Below, piece by piece: positions 6,855 through 14,550 of a DNA stretch of 16,940 nt. Position numbers and translations under genes: made by a program. The notes under the pieces were generated by a model. That model did no database searches and had not been told where the DNA came from. It worked only from the letters and a program-made list of their open reading frames with translations. Source of the stretch: an uncultured Oscillibacter sp. (GTDB taxonomy: Bacteria > Bacillota > Clostridia > Oscillospirales > Oscillospiraceae); contig NZ_CAJTUX010000058.1 in assembly GCF_910579365.1 (NCBI RefSeq), forward strand, positions 1-16,940, in the 5' to 3' direction. How positions within the stretch are numbered: position 1 is the first letter of the stretch; every line of letters starts with the position of its first letter.

Positions 6855-7988
6855 ATGTTTAACCTTGTCAAGACCGAGGGCCGCGCCCGGCGCGGCCAGT
6901 TTTCCTGTGCGCATGGGGGCGTGGTGCAGACCCCGGTGTTTATGAATGTGGGCACCCAGGCCGCCATTAAGGGCGGCGTGGACGCGTTTGACCTTCGAGA
7001 GGTCAACTGCCAGATCGAGCTGAGCAATACGTATCACCTTCATCTCCGCCCTGGCGACGAGCTCATCCGCCGGATGGGGGGGCTCCATTCGTTTATGAAT
7101 TGGGACGGCCCGATTCTGACGGATTCCGGCGGCTTTCAGGTCTTCTCCCTGGCGCCCCTCCGGCGCATCAAGGAGGAGGGAGTCTATTTTTCGTCCCACA
7201 TCGACGGGCGGAAAATCTTCATGGGCCCGGAGGAGTCCATGCGCATCCAGTCCAACCTGGGCAGCGATGTCGCCATGGCCTTTGATGAGTGTGTGGAGAA
7301 TCCGGCGGCGTACGACTACGCCAAGGCCAGCTGTGAGCGTACGCTCCGATGGCTGGAGCGCTGCAAGCGGGAGCACGACCGGCTGAACGCCCTGCCGGGG
7401 ACCGTCAATCCCAAGCAGCTTCTCTTCGGCATCAACCAGGGGGCAACTTTTGCGGACCTCCGCGTCTGGCACATGGAGGAGATTGCCAAACTGGACTGCG
7501 ACGGCTACGCCATCGGCGGTCTGGCGGTGGGAGAGCCCACCCAGGTCATGTATGACATTATCGACGCGGTGGAGCCCTACATGCCCAAGGACAAGCCCCG
7601 GTATCTCATGGGCGTGGGCACGCCCAGTAATATCATCGAAGGCGTGGCCCGGGGCGTGGACTTCTTTGACTGCGTCATGCCCTCGAGAAACGGGCGGCAT
7701 GGGAAGCTCTTCACCTGGGAAGGGACGGTCAACATTCTCAACGCCAAGTACGCCGCGGATGAACGGCCCATCAGCGAGCGCTGCGGCTGTCCCGTCTGCC
7801 GGCGGTTTTCCAGGGCCTATCTCCGGCATCTCTTTAAGGCGGAGGAGACGCTTGCCCTCCGGCTGGCGGTGCTGCATAATCTGTATTTCTACAACGAGCT
7901 TACCGCCAAAATCCGTCAGGCCCTGGATGAGGACCGCTTTGCGGAATTCCGAGCGGAGTACAGCGAGAAGCTGGCGGAACGGGTCTGA
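6855..7988 (+). CDS. tgt: tRNA-guanine transglycosylase
   Basis: Tgt exchanges guanine 34 of tRNAs for Asp, Asn, His and Tyr with preQ1, the first committed tRNA step of queuosine synthesis. The 377-residue product is full length. The general-base Asp90 lies in TDSGGFQ, the nucleophile Asp272 in FDCVMPSRNGRHG, and the zinc site is Cys310, Cys312, Cys315 and His341. GINQGA and GGLAVGEP mark the base-binding region. AGGAGA lies 5 bases upstream of the ATG. It closes the queA run and is followed by the terminator at 8055-8086. Confidence 0.97.
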   Translation: MFNLVKTEGRARRGQFSCAHGGVVQTPVFMNVGTQAAIKGGVDAFDLREVNCQIELSNTYHLHLRPGDELIRRMGGLHSFMNWDGPILTDSGGFQVFSLAPLRRIKEEGVYFSSHIDGRKIFMGPEESMRIQSNLGSDVAMAFDECVENPAAYDYAKASCERTLRWLERCKREHDRLNALPGTVNPKQLLFGINQGATFADLRVWHMEEIAKLDCDGYAIGGLAVGEPTQVMYDIIDAVEPYMPKDKPRYLMGVGTPSNIIEGVARGVDFFDCVMPSRNGRHGKLFTWEGTVNILNAKYAADERPISERCGCPVCRRFSRAYLRHLFKAEETLALRLAVLHNLYFYNELTAKIRQALDEDRFAEFRAEYSEKLAERV

Positions 7989-8054
7989 GACAGAAGCCCG
8001 CGTTTTGCTTTGGAACTTTTGATTGCAGGGAACAGGAGAGCGCCTTCGTTGCAA

Positions 8055-8086
8055 AAAAACTCCCGGACCGAAGTCCGGGAGTTTTT
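8055..8086. terminator. Bidirectional terminator shared by tgt and rpmB
   Basis: A perfect 14-bp stem (8055-8068 with 8073-8086) closes a 4-base loop. Its outer five pairs are A-T, so it reads as a GC hairpin with a T-tail on both strands. On the minus strand the loop is TTCG closed by C-G, the very stable UUCG tetraloop, with a seven-T tail, so it is strongest for rpmB. On the plus strand it ends the tgt transcript 67 bases after the stop. Confidence 0.93.
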
Positions 8087-8096
8087 CTCGTTCACT

Positions 8097-8285
8097 TTAG
8101 ACCGCTCTGGTAACCTTGCCGGAGCGCATGCACCGGGTGCAGACATACACGTGACGGGGAGAACCATCCACGATCGCCTTGACACGTTTCACGTTGGGCT
8201 TCCAGGGACGGTTGGAACGCCGGTGAGAGTGAGAGACCTGAATGCCAAAGGTCACGCCTTTGCCGCAATACTCGCACTTAGCCAT
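8097..8285 (-). CDS. rpmB: Ribosomal protein L28, zinc-ribbon form
   Basis: L28 is a protein of the large ribosomal subunit. The 62-residue product has the L28 core (VSHSHRRSNRPWKPN, then VYVCTRCMRSGKV). Cys4 and Cys7 with Cys49 and Cys52 form two CxxC pairs, so it is the zinc-binding (C+) form of L28. The ATG at 8285 has GGGGAGG ahead of it; a longer upstream in-frame reading to 8546 has no support. It has its own promoter and ends 10 bases before the shared terminator, so it is a single-gene unit divergent from hprK. Confidence 0.96.
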   Translation of the reverse strand: MAKCEYCGKGVTFGIQVSHSHRRSNRPWKPNVKRVKAIVDGSPRHVYVCTRCMRSGKVTRAV

Positions 8286-8342
8286 CCATTGCACCTCCCC
8301 GCTGTTGCATACTGTGTGCGTATTTTCATAAGCACAGGTGTT

Positions 8343-8371
8343 ATAATAACAGAATCTATCGAAAAATGCAA
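8343..8371 (-). promoter_or_regulatory. Sigma-A-type promoter of rpmB
   Basis: On the minus strand TTGCAT (8371-8366) and TATTAT (8348-8343) are separated by exactly 17 bases. TGT precedes the -10 element, an extended -10 form. Transcription would start near 8336, about 50 bases upstream of the rpmB ATG. Confidence 0.8.
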
Positions 8372-8437
8372 GAAGAATTTTCAAAAAACCCGAGTTTTTT
8401 TTAAGGCATTTCCCGTCCATCTTCTGCGCCGAAGGTG

Positions 8438-8466
8438 TTGCGGAATCGGAAGACTTCATATATAAT
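8438..8466 (+). promoter_or_regulatory. Sigma-A-type promoter of the hprK operon
   Basis: TTGCGG (8438-8443) and a perfect TATAAT (8461-8466) are 17 bases apart. Transcription would start near 8473, leaving a leader of about 70 bases before hprK. No terminator or clear promoter is seen in the short gaps down to whiA, so this is probably the main promoter for hprK through whiA. Confidence 0.82.
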
Positions 8467-8505
8467 GAAGACGGACGCGTTCTGGACGCGAAAACGAAGG
8501 ATTCG

Positions 8506-8529
8506 CCCGGCGGGAATGCCCCTCCCGGG
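8506..8529 (+). promoter_or_regulatory. Leader hairpin abutting the hprK ribosome binding site
   Basis: CCCGG (8506-8510) pairs with CCGGG (8525-8529), with an inner GGG/CCC pairing around AATG. The 3' arm ends directly before AAAAGGAG, the hprK ribosome binding site, so folding could affect ribosome access. Upstream in the same leader GGACGCG occurs twice (8473-8479 and 8484-8490), and CGCGT/ACGCG can form a small stem. No known riboswitch or T-box motif is recognised, and the leader is too short for most. Confidence 0.35.
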
Positions 8530-8544
8530 AAAAGGAGAAACGCC

Positions 8545-9474
8545 ATGCGTGAAAACGGTTTGAAGGTGAAAGATTTTGTTTCCCTCTTTAATCTGGAGGT
8601 ATTGAATCAGGGCAGTGATTTTGATACCGCCCTCTTGACCGTGCCGGATTTGAACCGGCCCGGTCTCCAGTTCCACAGCTTTTATGACTACTTTGATCCC
8701 TGCCGCCTCCAGGTTATCGGCAAGGCGGAGGTCACGTACCTTCGGGGTCTTACAGAGGCGCAGCGCCGCAAGTGTTTTGACGACCTGTTCCTTTACGACA
8801 TCCCCGCGCTGGTGATCGCACGGAGCCTGGACTGCTTCCCGGAGTGCATTGAAAGCGCCGTCGAGCACCAGAAGACTCTGCTTCGGACCAACGAGGTGAC
8901 GGTGGCCTTCACCAGCCGCACCATTGAATACCTGAACCGGGTGCTGGCCCCCTGTATCACCCGCCACGGCGTGCTGCTGGATATTTACGGCGAGGGCGTC
9001 ATGATTACCGGCGATTCCGGCGTGGGCAAGAGCGAGGCCGCCATCGAACTCATCATGCGGGGGCACCGCCTGGTGGCCGACGACGCGGTGGAGCTTCGCC
9101 GGGTCTCCGGGCGGCTGATGGGCACCGCGCCGGAAATGATCCGGAATTACATCGAGCTGCGGGGCATCGGCGTTATCAACGTGCAGCAGCTCTTCGGCGT
9201 TCGGGCCATCAAGAACGAGGCCCAGCTGGACATGGTGGTGAATTTTGAGCCCTGGGACAGCACGAAATTCTATGATCGGCTGGGCATTGAGGATCATTTC
9301 ATCGACATTCTGGATATCCAGGTGCCCACCGTTGTCATCCCGGTGCGGCCCGGCCGGAATCTGGCCAGTATTGTGGAGGTGGCGGCCATGAATAATCGTC
9401 ACCGGAAGCTGGGCTACAACGCGGCACAGGAGCTGGCGCAGAAGGTGGACGCCCGGGCGGATGGAAAAATGTGA
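8545..9474 (+). CDS. hprK: HPr kinase/phosphorylase
   Basis: HprK phosphorylates or dephosphorylates Ser46 of HPr in response to glycolytic metabolites, and is the sensor of carbon catabolite control in Gram-positives. The 309-residue protein is full length: an N-terminal domain of about 130 residues, then RHG with the conserved His141, the P-loop GDSGVGKS (156-163), VADD (177-180) and the family signature IELRGIGVINV (203-213). Near the C-terminus VRPGRN is conserved. AAAAGGAG sits 7 bases before the ATG. It is the first gene of the run hprK-glk-murB-rapZ-yvcK-whiA, behind a strong promoter. Confidence 0.97.
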   Translation: MRENGLKVKDFVSLFNLEVLNQGSDFDTALLTVPDLNRPGLQFHSFYDYFDPCRLQVIGKAEVTYLRGLTEAQRRKCFDDLFLYDIPALVIARSLDCFPECIESAVEHQKTLLRTNEVTVAFTSRTIEYLNRVLAPCITRHGVLLDIYGEGVMITGDSGVGKSEAAIELIMRGHRLVADDAVELRRVSGRLMGTAPEMIRNYIELRGIGVINVQQLFGVRAIKNEAQLDMVVNFEPWDSTKFYDRLGIEDHFIDILDIQVPTVVIPVRPGRNLASIVEVAAMNNRHRKLGYNAAQELAQKVDARADGKM

Positions 9475-9485
9475 GGAGGCAAACC

Positions 9486-10403
9486 ATGTATATTGGAATT
9501 GACGTAGGCGGCACGAATCTGAAGGCCGGTCTTGTGGACGGAGAGGGCAACATCCTGAAGGTGGAGCGGGTTCCCCTGGACTTTCATGGCCCGGAGGCCT
9601 TTGCCAAAACCCTGGCGGAGCTGTCTAAAAAGGTGATGCAGGAGAGCGTCCGGTGGGCGGGCATTGGCCTGCCCGGCGCGGTGGACGGCGGCGATGTGCT
9701 GTTCACCACCAATATCCCCATGGAGAATGTCCCGCTGGAGCGCCTGTTCCGGCAGCATCTGGACCTGCCGCTGCTGCTGGGTAACGACGCGGACTGCGCC
9801 GCCGTGGGCGAGTTTTTCCGGGGCGCGGGGAAGGGCACCCAGGACTTTGCCGTGGTGACGCTGGGCACCGGCGTGGGCGCGGGACTGATTTTGAACGGAA
9901 GGCTTCGGGGAGGCGTGACCTCCAGCGAGGCGGGACATATGGTGGTCTGCCAGGGCGGCGAGCCCTGCAACTGCGGCCGCCTGGGCTGCTGGGAGCGGTA
10001 TGCCTCCGCCACGGGCCTGATTCAGCAGACCAGGCGGGCCATGGAGGCGCACCCGGAGAGCCTGCTGCATGAGATCGCCGCCTCCGGAAACGGCGTGGAG
10101 GGCCGCACAGCTTTCCAGGCGGCGGAGGCGGGGGACGAGACCGCGCTGGCCGTCTGCCGGGAATACGTAAATTATCTGGCCGGAGGACTGGTCAGTCTCA
10201 TCAACATCCTGCGCCCAGAAGTTGTGGCCATCGGCGGCGGCGTGGCGGCGGCGCCCGTTCATCTGTTGATGGAGCCGCTGCGGGAGGCCGTGGTGGCGGA
10301 GTGCTTCTCCCGGCACGGCGGACGCGCGACCCGCATCCTCCCGGCAGAGCTGGGGAACGACGCGGGCATCATCGGCGCGGCGCTTTTGGGCCGGGTGCTC
10401 TGA
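9486..10403 (+). CDS. glk: ROK-family glucokinase
   Basis: This 305-residue kinase is likely to phosphorylate glucose with ATP in the cytoplasm. The ATP-binding motif DVGGTN lies at 6-11, the catalytic Asp101 in LGNDADCAAVGEF, the sugar-binding Glu148 and His151 in SSEAGHM, and the zinc ligands Cys161, Cys163 and Cys168 in the CNCGRLGCWE motif of the ROK family. The ATG at 9486 is chosen because GAGGAGG lies before it; an alternative GTG at 9471 would overlap the hprK stop. It lies 11 bases after hprK, which suggests shared control by carbon status. Other ROK sugar kinases cannot be excluded, but the length and motifs fit the glucokinase branch. Confidence 0.9.
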   Translation: MYIGIDVGGTNLKAGLVDGEGNILKVERVPLDFHGPEAFAKTLAELSKKVMQESVRWAGIGLPGAVDGGDVLFTTNIPMENVPLERLFRQHLDLPLLLGNDADCAAVGEFFRGAGKGTQDFAVVTLGTGVGAGLILNGRLRGGVTSSEAGHMVVCQGGEPCNCGRLGCWERYASATGLIQQTRRAMEAHPESLLHEIAASGNGVEGRTAFQAAEAGDETALAVCREYVNYLAGGLVSLINILRPEVVAIGGGVAAAPVHLLMEPLREAVVAECFSRHGGRATRILPAELGNDAGIIGAALLGRVL

Positions 10404-10432
10404 TTGGAATGGGAAGAACAGGGGGACCCTTT

Positions 10433-11350
10433 ATGGATTGGACGGCACAGCTTGACAAACAGCTTGCGGATTATCTGCCGGATGTGACGGTTCTGAAAGA
10501 GGAGCCCATGGCAAAGCACACCTCCTTCCGGGTGGGCGGCCCGGCCAGACGGATGGCCTTTCCGGAAAAGGGGGAGCAGCTGGTGCTGCTGCTGTCCATG
10601 GCCCGGGACTGCGGGGCGCGGCCCCTGGTGATGGGCAACGGCACAAATCTGCTGGCCCCGGATGCGGGGGTGGACCGGCTGGTGATCGTGACGGACCGCC
10701 TTTGCCGCCTGGAAGCGGGAGAGGAGCCGGGCAGCCTTGTGGCGGAGTCCGGCGTTCCCCTGGCCCGGCTGGCGGACTTCGCCTGCAAACAGGGGCTGAC
10801 GGGTCTGGAATTTGCCCACGGCATCCCCGGAACGGTGGGCGGGGGCGTCTGTATGAACGCCGGAGCCTACGGCGGGGAGCTGAAACAGGTGATCGCCGGC
10901 GTGTCGGTGCTGTTCCCGGAGGAGGGCGTGAGGTTCCTCACCGGGGAGGAGCTGGCCTTTGGCTACCGCAAAAGCGTTTTGACAGAGCGGCCGGAGGCGG
11001 CGGCGCTGTATGCGGTGTTTCGGCTTTCGCCCGGCGAGCCGGAGGCCATCCGGGAGACCATGCGGGACCTGATCAACCGCCGGAGGGCCAGCCAGCCTCT
11101 GGAGTGGCCCAGCGCGGGCAGCACCTTCAAGCGCCCGGAGGGCCATTTTGCCGGAACGCTGATCGACCAGTGCGGCCTGAAAGGGCTGACGGTGGGCGGA
11201 GCCCAGGTGTCGGAAAAGCACGCCGGGTTCCTTGTGAACCGGGGCGGAGCTACCTGCGCCGATATCCGGGAGCTGATTGGACAGGTGCAGGCGGCAGTGT
11301 GGGAGAAAACCGGCGTCCGGCTGGAGCCGGAGGTTAAATTTGTGGATTAG
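10433..11350 (+). CDS. murB: UDP-N-acetylenolpyruvoylglucosamine reductase
   Basis: MurB uses NADPH and FAD to reduce UDP-GlcNAc-enolpyruvate to UDP-MurNAc, a cytoplasmic step of peptidoglycan precursor synthesis. The 305-residue protein has the FAD-binding RVGGPA (33-38) and GIPGTVGGGVCMNAGAYGGE (130-149), a GYRKS segment with a catalytic Arg179, the catalytic Ser230 in PSAGSTFKRP, and the terminal Glu300 in LEPEVKF. The compact YRKS region and total length fit the type II MurB found in Firmicutes. The ATG at 10433 has AGGGGG about 7 bases upstream; frames upstream of it belong to the end of the glucokinase gene. The next gene, rapZ, starts 11 bases after the stop. Confidence 0.97.
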   Translation: MDWTAQLDKQLADYLPDVTVLKEEPMAKHTSFRVGGPARRMAFPEKGEQLVLLLSMARDCGARPLVMGNGTNLLAPDAGVDRLVIVTDRLCRLEAGEEPGSLVAESGVPLARLADFACKQGLTGLEFAHGIPGTVGGGVCMNAGAYGGELKQVIAGVSVLFPEEGVRFLTGEELAFGYRKSVLTERPEAAALYAVFRLSPGEPEAIRETMRDLINRRRASQPLEWPSAGSTFKRPEGHFAGTLIDQCGLKGLTVGGAQVSEKHAGFLVNRGGATCADIRELIGQVQAAVWEKTGVRLEPEVKFVD

Positions 11351-11361
11351 GACGGTTTCAT

Positions 11362-12225
11362 ATGGAAATTTTAATCATCTCCGGCCTGTCCGGCAGCGGG
11401 AAGAGCAAGGCGGCCTCCTTTCTGGAAGACAGCGGATTTTATATTGTGGACAACATGCCCGCCGCCATGATTTTAAAATTTGCGGAGTTCTGCGCCGGCG
11501 GCGGCGGACGGTATGCCCGGGTGGCACTGGTATACGACGTGCGGACCTCGGAGTCTTTCACGGAGCTGTTCGATGTGCTGGACCAGCTGCGGAGCATGGA
11601 AGGCGTCTGCCGGATGCTGTTCCTGGAGGCCTCGCCGGAGACCATCATCAAGCGTTATAAGGAGACGCGCCGCCGGCATCCCCTTCAGAAAGAGACGGAC
11701 TCTTTGGAGGCGGCGGTGGAACGGGAGCGGGGGCTGCTGGAGCCGGTGAAGGAGCGGGCGGACTTCGTGGTGGACACCACCCGGCTTTCCACCGCCCGCC
11801 TGCGGCGGGAGCTTCTGCGCCTTTTTAACGGGGAAACGGAAAAAGGGGGCATGCCGGTGAGCGTTGTTTCCTTCGGCTTTAAATACGGTCTGCCTCTGGA
11901 GGCCGACCTGGTGCTGGACGTGCGTTTTATGCCGAACCCCTTTTACATGGAGGAGCTTCGCCACCAGACCGGCTTGGAACAGGCGGTGTCGGATTATGTG
12001 TTCGGCTTTCAGCAGACCCACGGTTTCTTGCAGAAGGTGGAGGACCTTCTGCGCTTCACTCTGCCGCTCTATGCGGAGGAGGGGAAAACCGGGCTGGTGA
12101 TCGCTGTGGGCTGTACCGGAGGGCACCACCGTTCGGTGGCCATTGCCCACGCGCTGGCGGAGTTTATCCGGGAGCAGGGCTATCAGACAACGGAGCATCA
12201 CCGGGATATCAGCCGGGCGGTTTGA
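11362..12225 (+). CDS. rapZ: RapZ-family nucleotide-binding protein
   Basis: A 287-residue member of the RapZ/YvcJ family, full length. The N-terminal P-loop domain has GLSGSGKS (8-15) and YDVR with Asp60. The C-terminal domain has SFGFKYG (170-176), DVRFMPNPFY (186-195) and GCTGGHHRSV (250-259), the glucosamine-6-phosphate-sensing region in E. coli RapZ. In E. coli it directs RNase E to the sRNA GlmZ and controls amino sugar synthesis. In Bacillus the homologue YvcJ is a nucleotide-hydrolysing protein with a role in competence; no GlmZ-like RNA is seen here, so the target is unknown. The ribosome binding site (AGGA) is modest, and translational coupling to murB is likely. Confidence 0.94.
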   Translation: MEILIISGLSGSGKSKAASFLEDSGFYIVDNMPAAMILKFAEFCAGGGGRYARVALVYDVRTSESFTELFDVLDQLRSMEGVCRMLFLEASPETIIKRYKETRRRHPLQKETDSLEAAVERERGLLEPVKERADFVVDTTRLSTARLRRELLRLFNGETEKGGMPVSVVSFGFKYGLPLEADLVLDVRFMPNPFYMEELRHQTGLEQAVSDYVFGFQQTHGFLQKVEDLLRFTLPLYAEEGKTGLVIAVGCTGGHHRSVAIAHALAEFIREQGYQTTEHHRDISRAV

Positions 12226-12244
12226 CGGGGAAGGGAGAGACACG

Positions 12245-13273
12245 ATGGAATACCGGCCTTATCCCTCGTCCCGTAAACAGGGGCCGCGCATTGCCGTCAT
12301 TGGCGGCGGCCACGGCCTTTCCAATATGCTGCGGGGATTGAAGGAGTACACGGAAAACCTCTCCGCCATCGTCACCGTGGCGGACGACGGCGGCGGCTCC
12401 GGCGCGCTGCGCCAGGATTTGGGTATGCCTCCGCCGGGGGATATACGCAACTGCCTGGCGGCGCTGGCCAACACAGAGCCGCTGATGAACCAGCTGATGG
12501 ACTACCGCTTTCAGGAGGGCTCCCTTGCGGGGCAGAGCTTCGGCAACCTCTTTCTGGCGGCGCTGAACGGCATTTCCCCCACCTTTGACTCGGCGGTCCG
12601 CCGGATGAGCGAGGTACTGGCCATCACCGGCCGGGTTCTGCCTGTGACCACCGCCGACGTGCAGCTGGAGGCGGAATTTGAAAACGGAGCCTCCGTCATA
12701 GGGGAATCCAAGATTTTCTACTGCAAGAAGAAGGAAGACTGCCGCATCACCAAGGTGCGGCTGCTGCCGGAGCGGCCCAAGGCTCTGCCGGAGGCCGTGG
12801 CCGCCATTTCCGAGGCGGACATGATTGTTTTGGGACCCGGCAGTCTATATACCAGTATCATTCCCAATCTGCTGGTGGACGGGATTGTGGAGGCGATTCA
12901 GGCGTCCTCCGCCCTGAAGGTCTATGTCTGCAACGTCATGACCCAGGAGGGGGAGACGGAGGGCTACACCGCCTCGGACCACATCTCCGCCATTTTCCAG
13001 CACTCGGCGGACCGCCTGTTCAGCCTGTGCCTGGTGAACTCCTCGCCCATTCCACGGGACGTGGCCGCCCGCTATGCCGAGGAGGGGGCGGAGCTTCTGC
13101 GGTATGACGGGGAGCGCTGCTCCAAGCTGGGAATCGAACTGATCAGCCGCCCCATCGCCATGGTGCAGGACGGCTATGTCCGCCATCACCCCAGGAACCT
13201 GGCCCAGGAGCTGATTCTGCTCCACGCGGAGAGAAACGTCCGCATTCCCGGCGGCCGGTACCGCAAGGAATGA
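12245..13273 (+). CDS. yvcK: YvcK-family protein
   Basis: This 342-residue protein belongs to the YvcK/CofD-like family. Key segments are IGGGHGLS (19-26), TVADDGGGSG (44-53), PPPGDIRN (62-69), GNLFLAAL (100-107) and GPGSLYTSIIPNLL around 198-211. In B. subtilis YvcK is needed for growth on gluconeogenic carbon sources and normal cell shape, and binds UDP-sugars such as UDP-GlcNAc. The ATG at 12245 has GGGAGAG upstream; a longer in-frame reading from 12143 would overlap rapZ. It lies 19 bases after rapZ and 24 before whiA, the classical Firmicutes and actinobacterial gene order. Confidence 0.95.
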   Translation: MEYRPYPSSRKQGPRIAVIGGGHGLSNMLRGLKEYTENLSAIVTVADDGGGSGALRQDLGMPPPGDIRNCLAALANTEPLMNQLMDYRFQEGSLAGQSFGNLFLAALNGISPTFDSAVRRMSEVLAITGRVLPVTTADVQLEAEFENGASVIGESKIFYCKKKEDCRITKVRLLPERPKALPEAVAAISEADMIVLGPGSLYTSIIPNLLVDGIVEAIQASSALKVYVCNVMTQEGETEGYTASDHISAIFQHSADRLFSLCLVNSSPIPRDVAARYAEEGAELLRYDGERCSKLGIELISRPIAMVQDGYVRHHPRNLAQELILLHAERNVRIPGGRYRKE

Positions 13274-13297
13274 GCGGAATGAAGAGAGGAGCCGCCG

Positions 13298-14209
13298 ATG
13301 TCATTTTCTTTTGACACGAAAAATGAACTGTGCAAGCTGCCGGTCCAGCGGCGCTGCTGCGCCCAGGCGGAGGCTTACGGTATCCTGCTCTACTGCCATA
13401 CCTTCAACGCCAGGGAGGTCCGGATTATTACGGAGAATCCCAATTTTGCCGCCCGGCTGCCCCGGCTGTTCAGCCGGGCCTTCGACCTCTGCTTCGACCG
13501 GCAGCCGGATATTTTCCCCGGCGCGGAGGCGTCTGGCAAGATGGTCTTTCAGATCACCGAACAGGAGAAGCTGGACCACATCATCAATCTTTTGGGCTAT
13601 GAGCCCCGGCAGAGCCTGGCCCTCCACATCAACTTTGCCATGGTGGAGGAGGAGTGCTGCCGGGCGTCCTTTCTCCGGGGCTGCTTCTTCGCCGGGGGAA
13701 GCATTACGGACCCCGCCAAACGCTATCACCTGGAGCTGACCAGTTCTCACCTCCAGGCCAGCCGGGAGCTGGAGGTGCTGCTCCGGGAGAACGGCTACCC
13801 CCCAAAAAGCGTGGGCCGGAACAGCAGCTTTGTCACGTACTTCAAGCAGAGCGACCAAATCGAGGACTTCCTGACCCTCATCGGCGCGCCGGTGGCGGCC
13901 ATGCGGATTATGTCCACCAAACTGGAAAAGGGCATCCGCAACAGTGTAAACCGCCGGCTGAACTGCGACAGCGCCAACTTGGATAAGGCGGTGGAGGCCG
14001 CCCAGAGTCAGGGAGCGGCCATTCGAAAACTGGAGGAGACGGGACGGCTCAGAAAGCTGCCGGACAAGCTCCGGGAAACGGCGGCTTTGCGGTTGGAATA
14101 TCCGGAGCTGAGTTTGTCAGAGTTGGCGGAGATATTTGACCCGCCTGTGACGAAATCCTGCCTGAACCACCGCTTGCGCAAGCTGGTGGAGCTAGCGGAG
14201 GAACATTGA
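13298..14209 (+). CDS. whiA: DNA-binding protein WhiA
   Basis: WhiA is a 303-residue protein with a LAGLIDADG-type fold (for example FLRGCFFAGGSI at 125-136 and NRRLNCDSANLDK at 218-230) and a C-terminal helix-turn-helix (about 272-297, SLSELAEIF then SCLNHRLRKL). It controls sporulation genes in Streptomyces; in B. subtilis it affects division and chromosome segregation and is not a classical transcription factor. AGAGGAG lies before the ATG at 13298. It is the last gene of the run that begins at hprK; whether the downstream small genes are cotranscribed is uncertain. Confidence 0.96.
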   Translation: MSFSFDTKNELCKLPVQRRCCAQAEAYGILLYCHTFNAREVRIITENPNFAARLPRLFSRAFDLCFDRQPDIFPGAEASGKMVFQITEQEKLDHIINLLGYEPRQSLALHINFAMVEEECCRASFLRGCFFAGGSITDPAKRYHLELTSSHLQASRELEVLLRENGYPPKSVGRNSSFVTYFKQSDQIEDFLTLIGAPVAAMRIMSTKLEKGIRNSVNRRLNCDSANLDKAVEAAQSQGAAIRKLEETGRLRKLPDKLRETAALRLEYPELSLSELAEIFDPPVTKSCLNHRLRKLVELAEEH

Positions 14210-14247
14210 GCGAACAGTATTATTATAAATAAAGGAGATGGAACGCC

Positions 14248-14538
14248 ATGAAAAAGCCGAAATGCTTCCTTGCCCACAGAGTTACTCTGCTGCTGCTTGC
14301 CGCGGGGATAATTCTGGCACAGCTGATCATCTACTTCCGCCGCCAGGACCCAGGAGCGTTTCGGACAGGTGTGGCATCCCTTCTGATTTTTCCAGTATTG
14401 GCAGGGGGACTGATCGCCAGAAGAAATATCGTATGTCCCCATTGCGGTGTACAGCTGTTCCAGGGGCGCTTTGTGCGTTTCCATTTGCCGAAGTGTTGTC
14501 CCGGGTGCAAGAAAGAACTGACAAAAGAGCAAGAATAA
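14248..14538 (+). CDS. Small two-TM protein with C-terminal zinc ribbon
   Basis: A 96-residue protein with two predicted membrane helices (about 11-29 and 41-57), then a treble-clef or zinc-ribbon-like CPHC (63-66) and CCPGC (83-87). It is therefore likely an integral membrane protein with a soluble zinc domain facing the cytoplasm. I do not recognise a family. The ATG at 14248 has AAAGGAG 10 bases upstream; a competing ATG at 14238 in another frame is too close to the ribosome binding site and its product has no family look. GC content over 14281-14520 is about 55% by hand count, lower than the flanking housekeeping genes. The next gene begins 12 bases downstream. Confidence 0.7.
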   Translation: MKKPKCFLAHRVTLLLLAAGIILAQLIIYFRRQDPGAFRTGVASLLIFPVLAGGLIARRNIVCPHCGVQLFQGRFVRFHLPKCCPGCKKELTKEQE

Positions 14539-14550
14539 GGAGAACAAACA

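Noticed and set aside
8383..8400. A 7-bp A/T-type inverted repeat (A6C / GT6) upstream of the rpmB promoter
   Set aside because: It is almost all A-T pairs with no clear gene to terminate, so it was not called a terminator.
14206..14230. TTGAGC followed by TATAAA before the zinc-ribbon gene
   Set aside because: The spacing of 12 bases is too short for a sigma-A promoter, so I did not call it.
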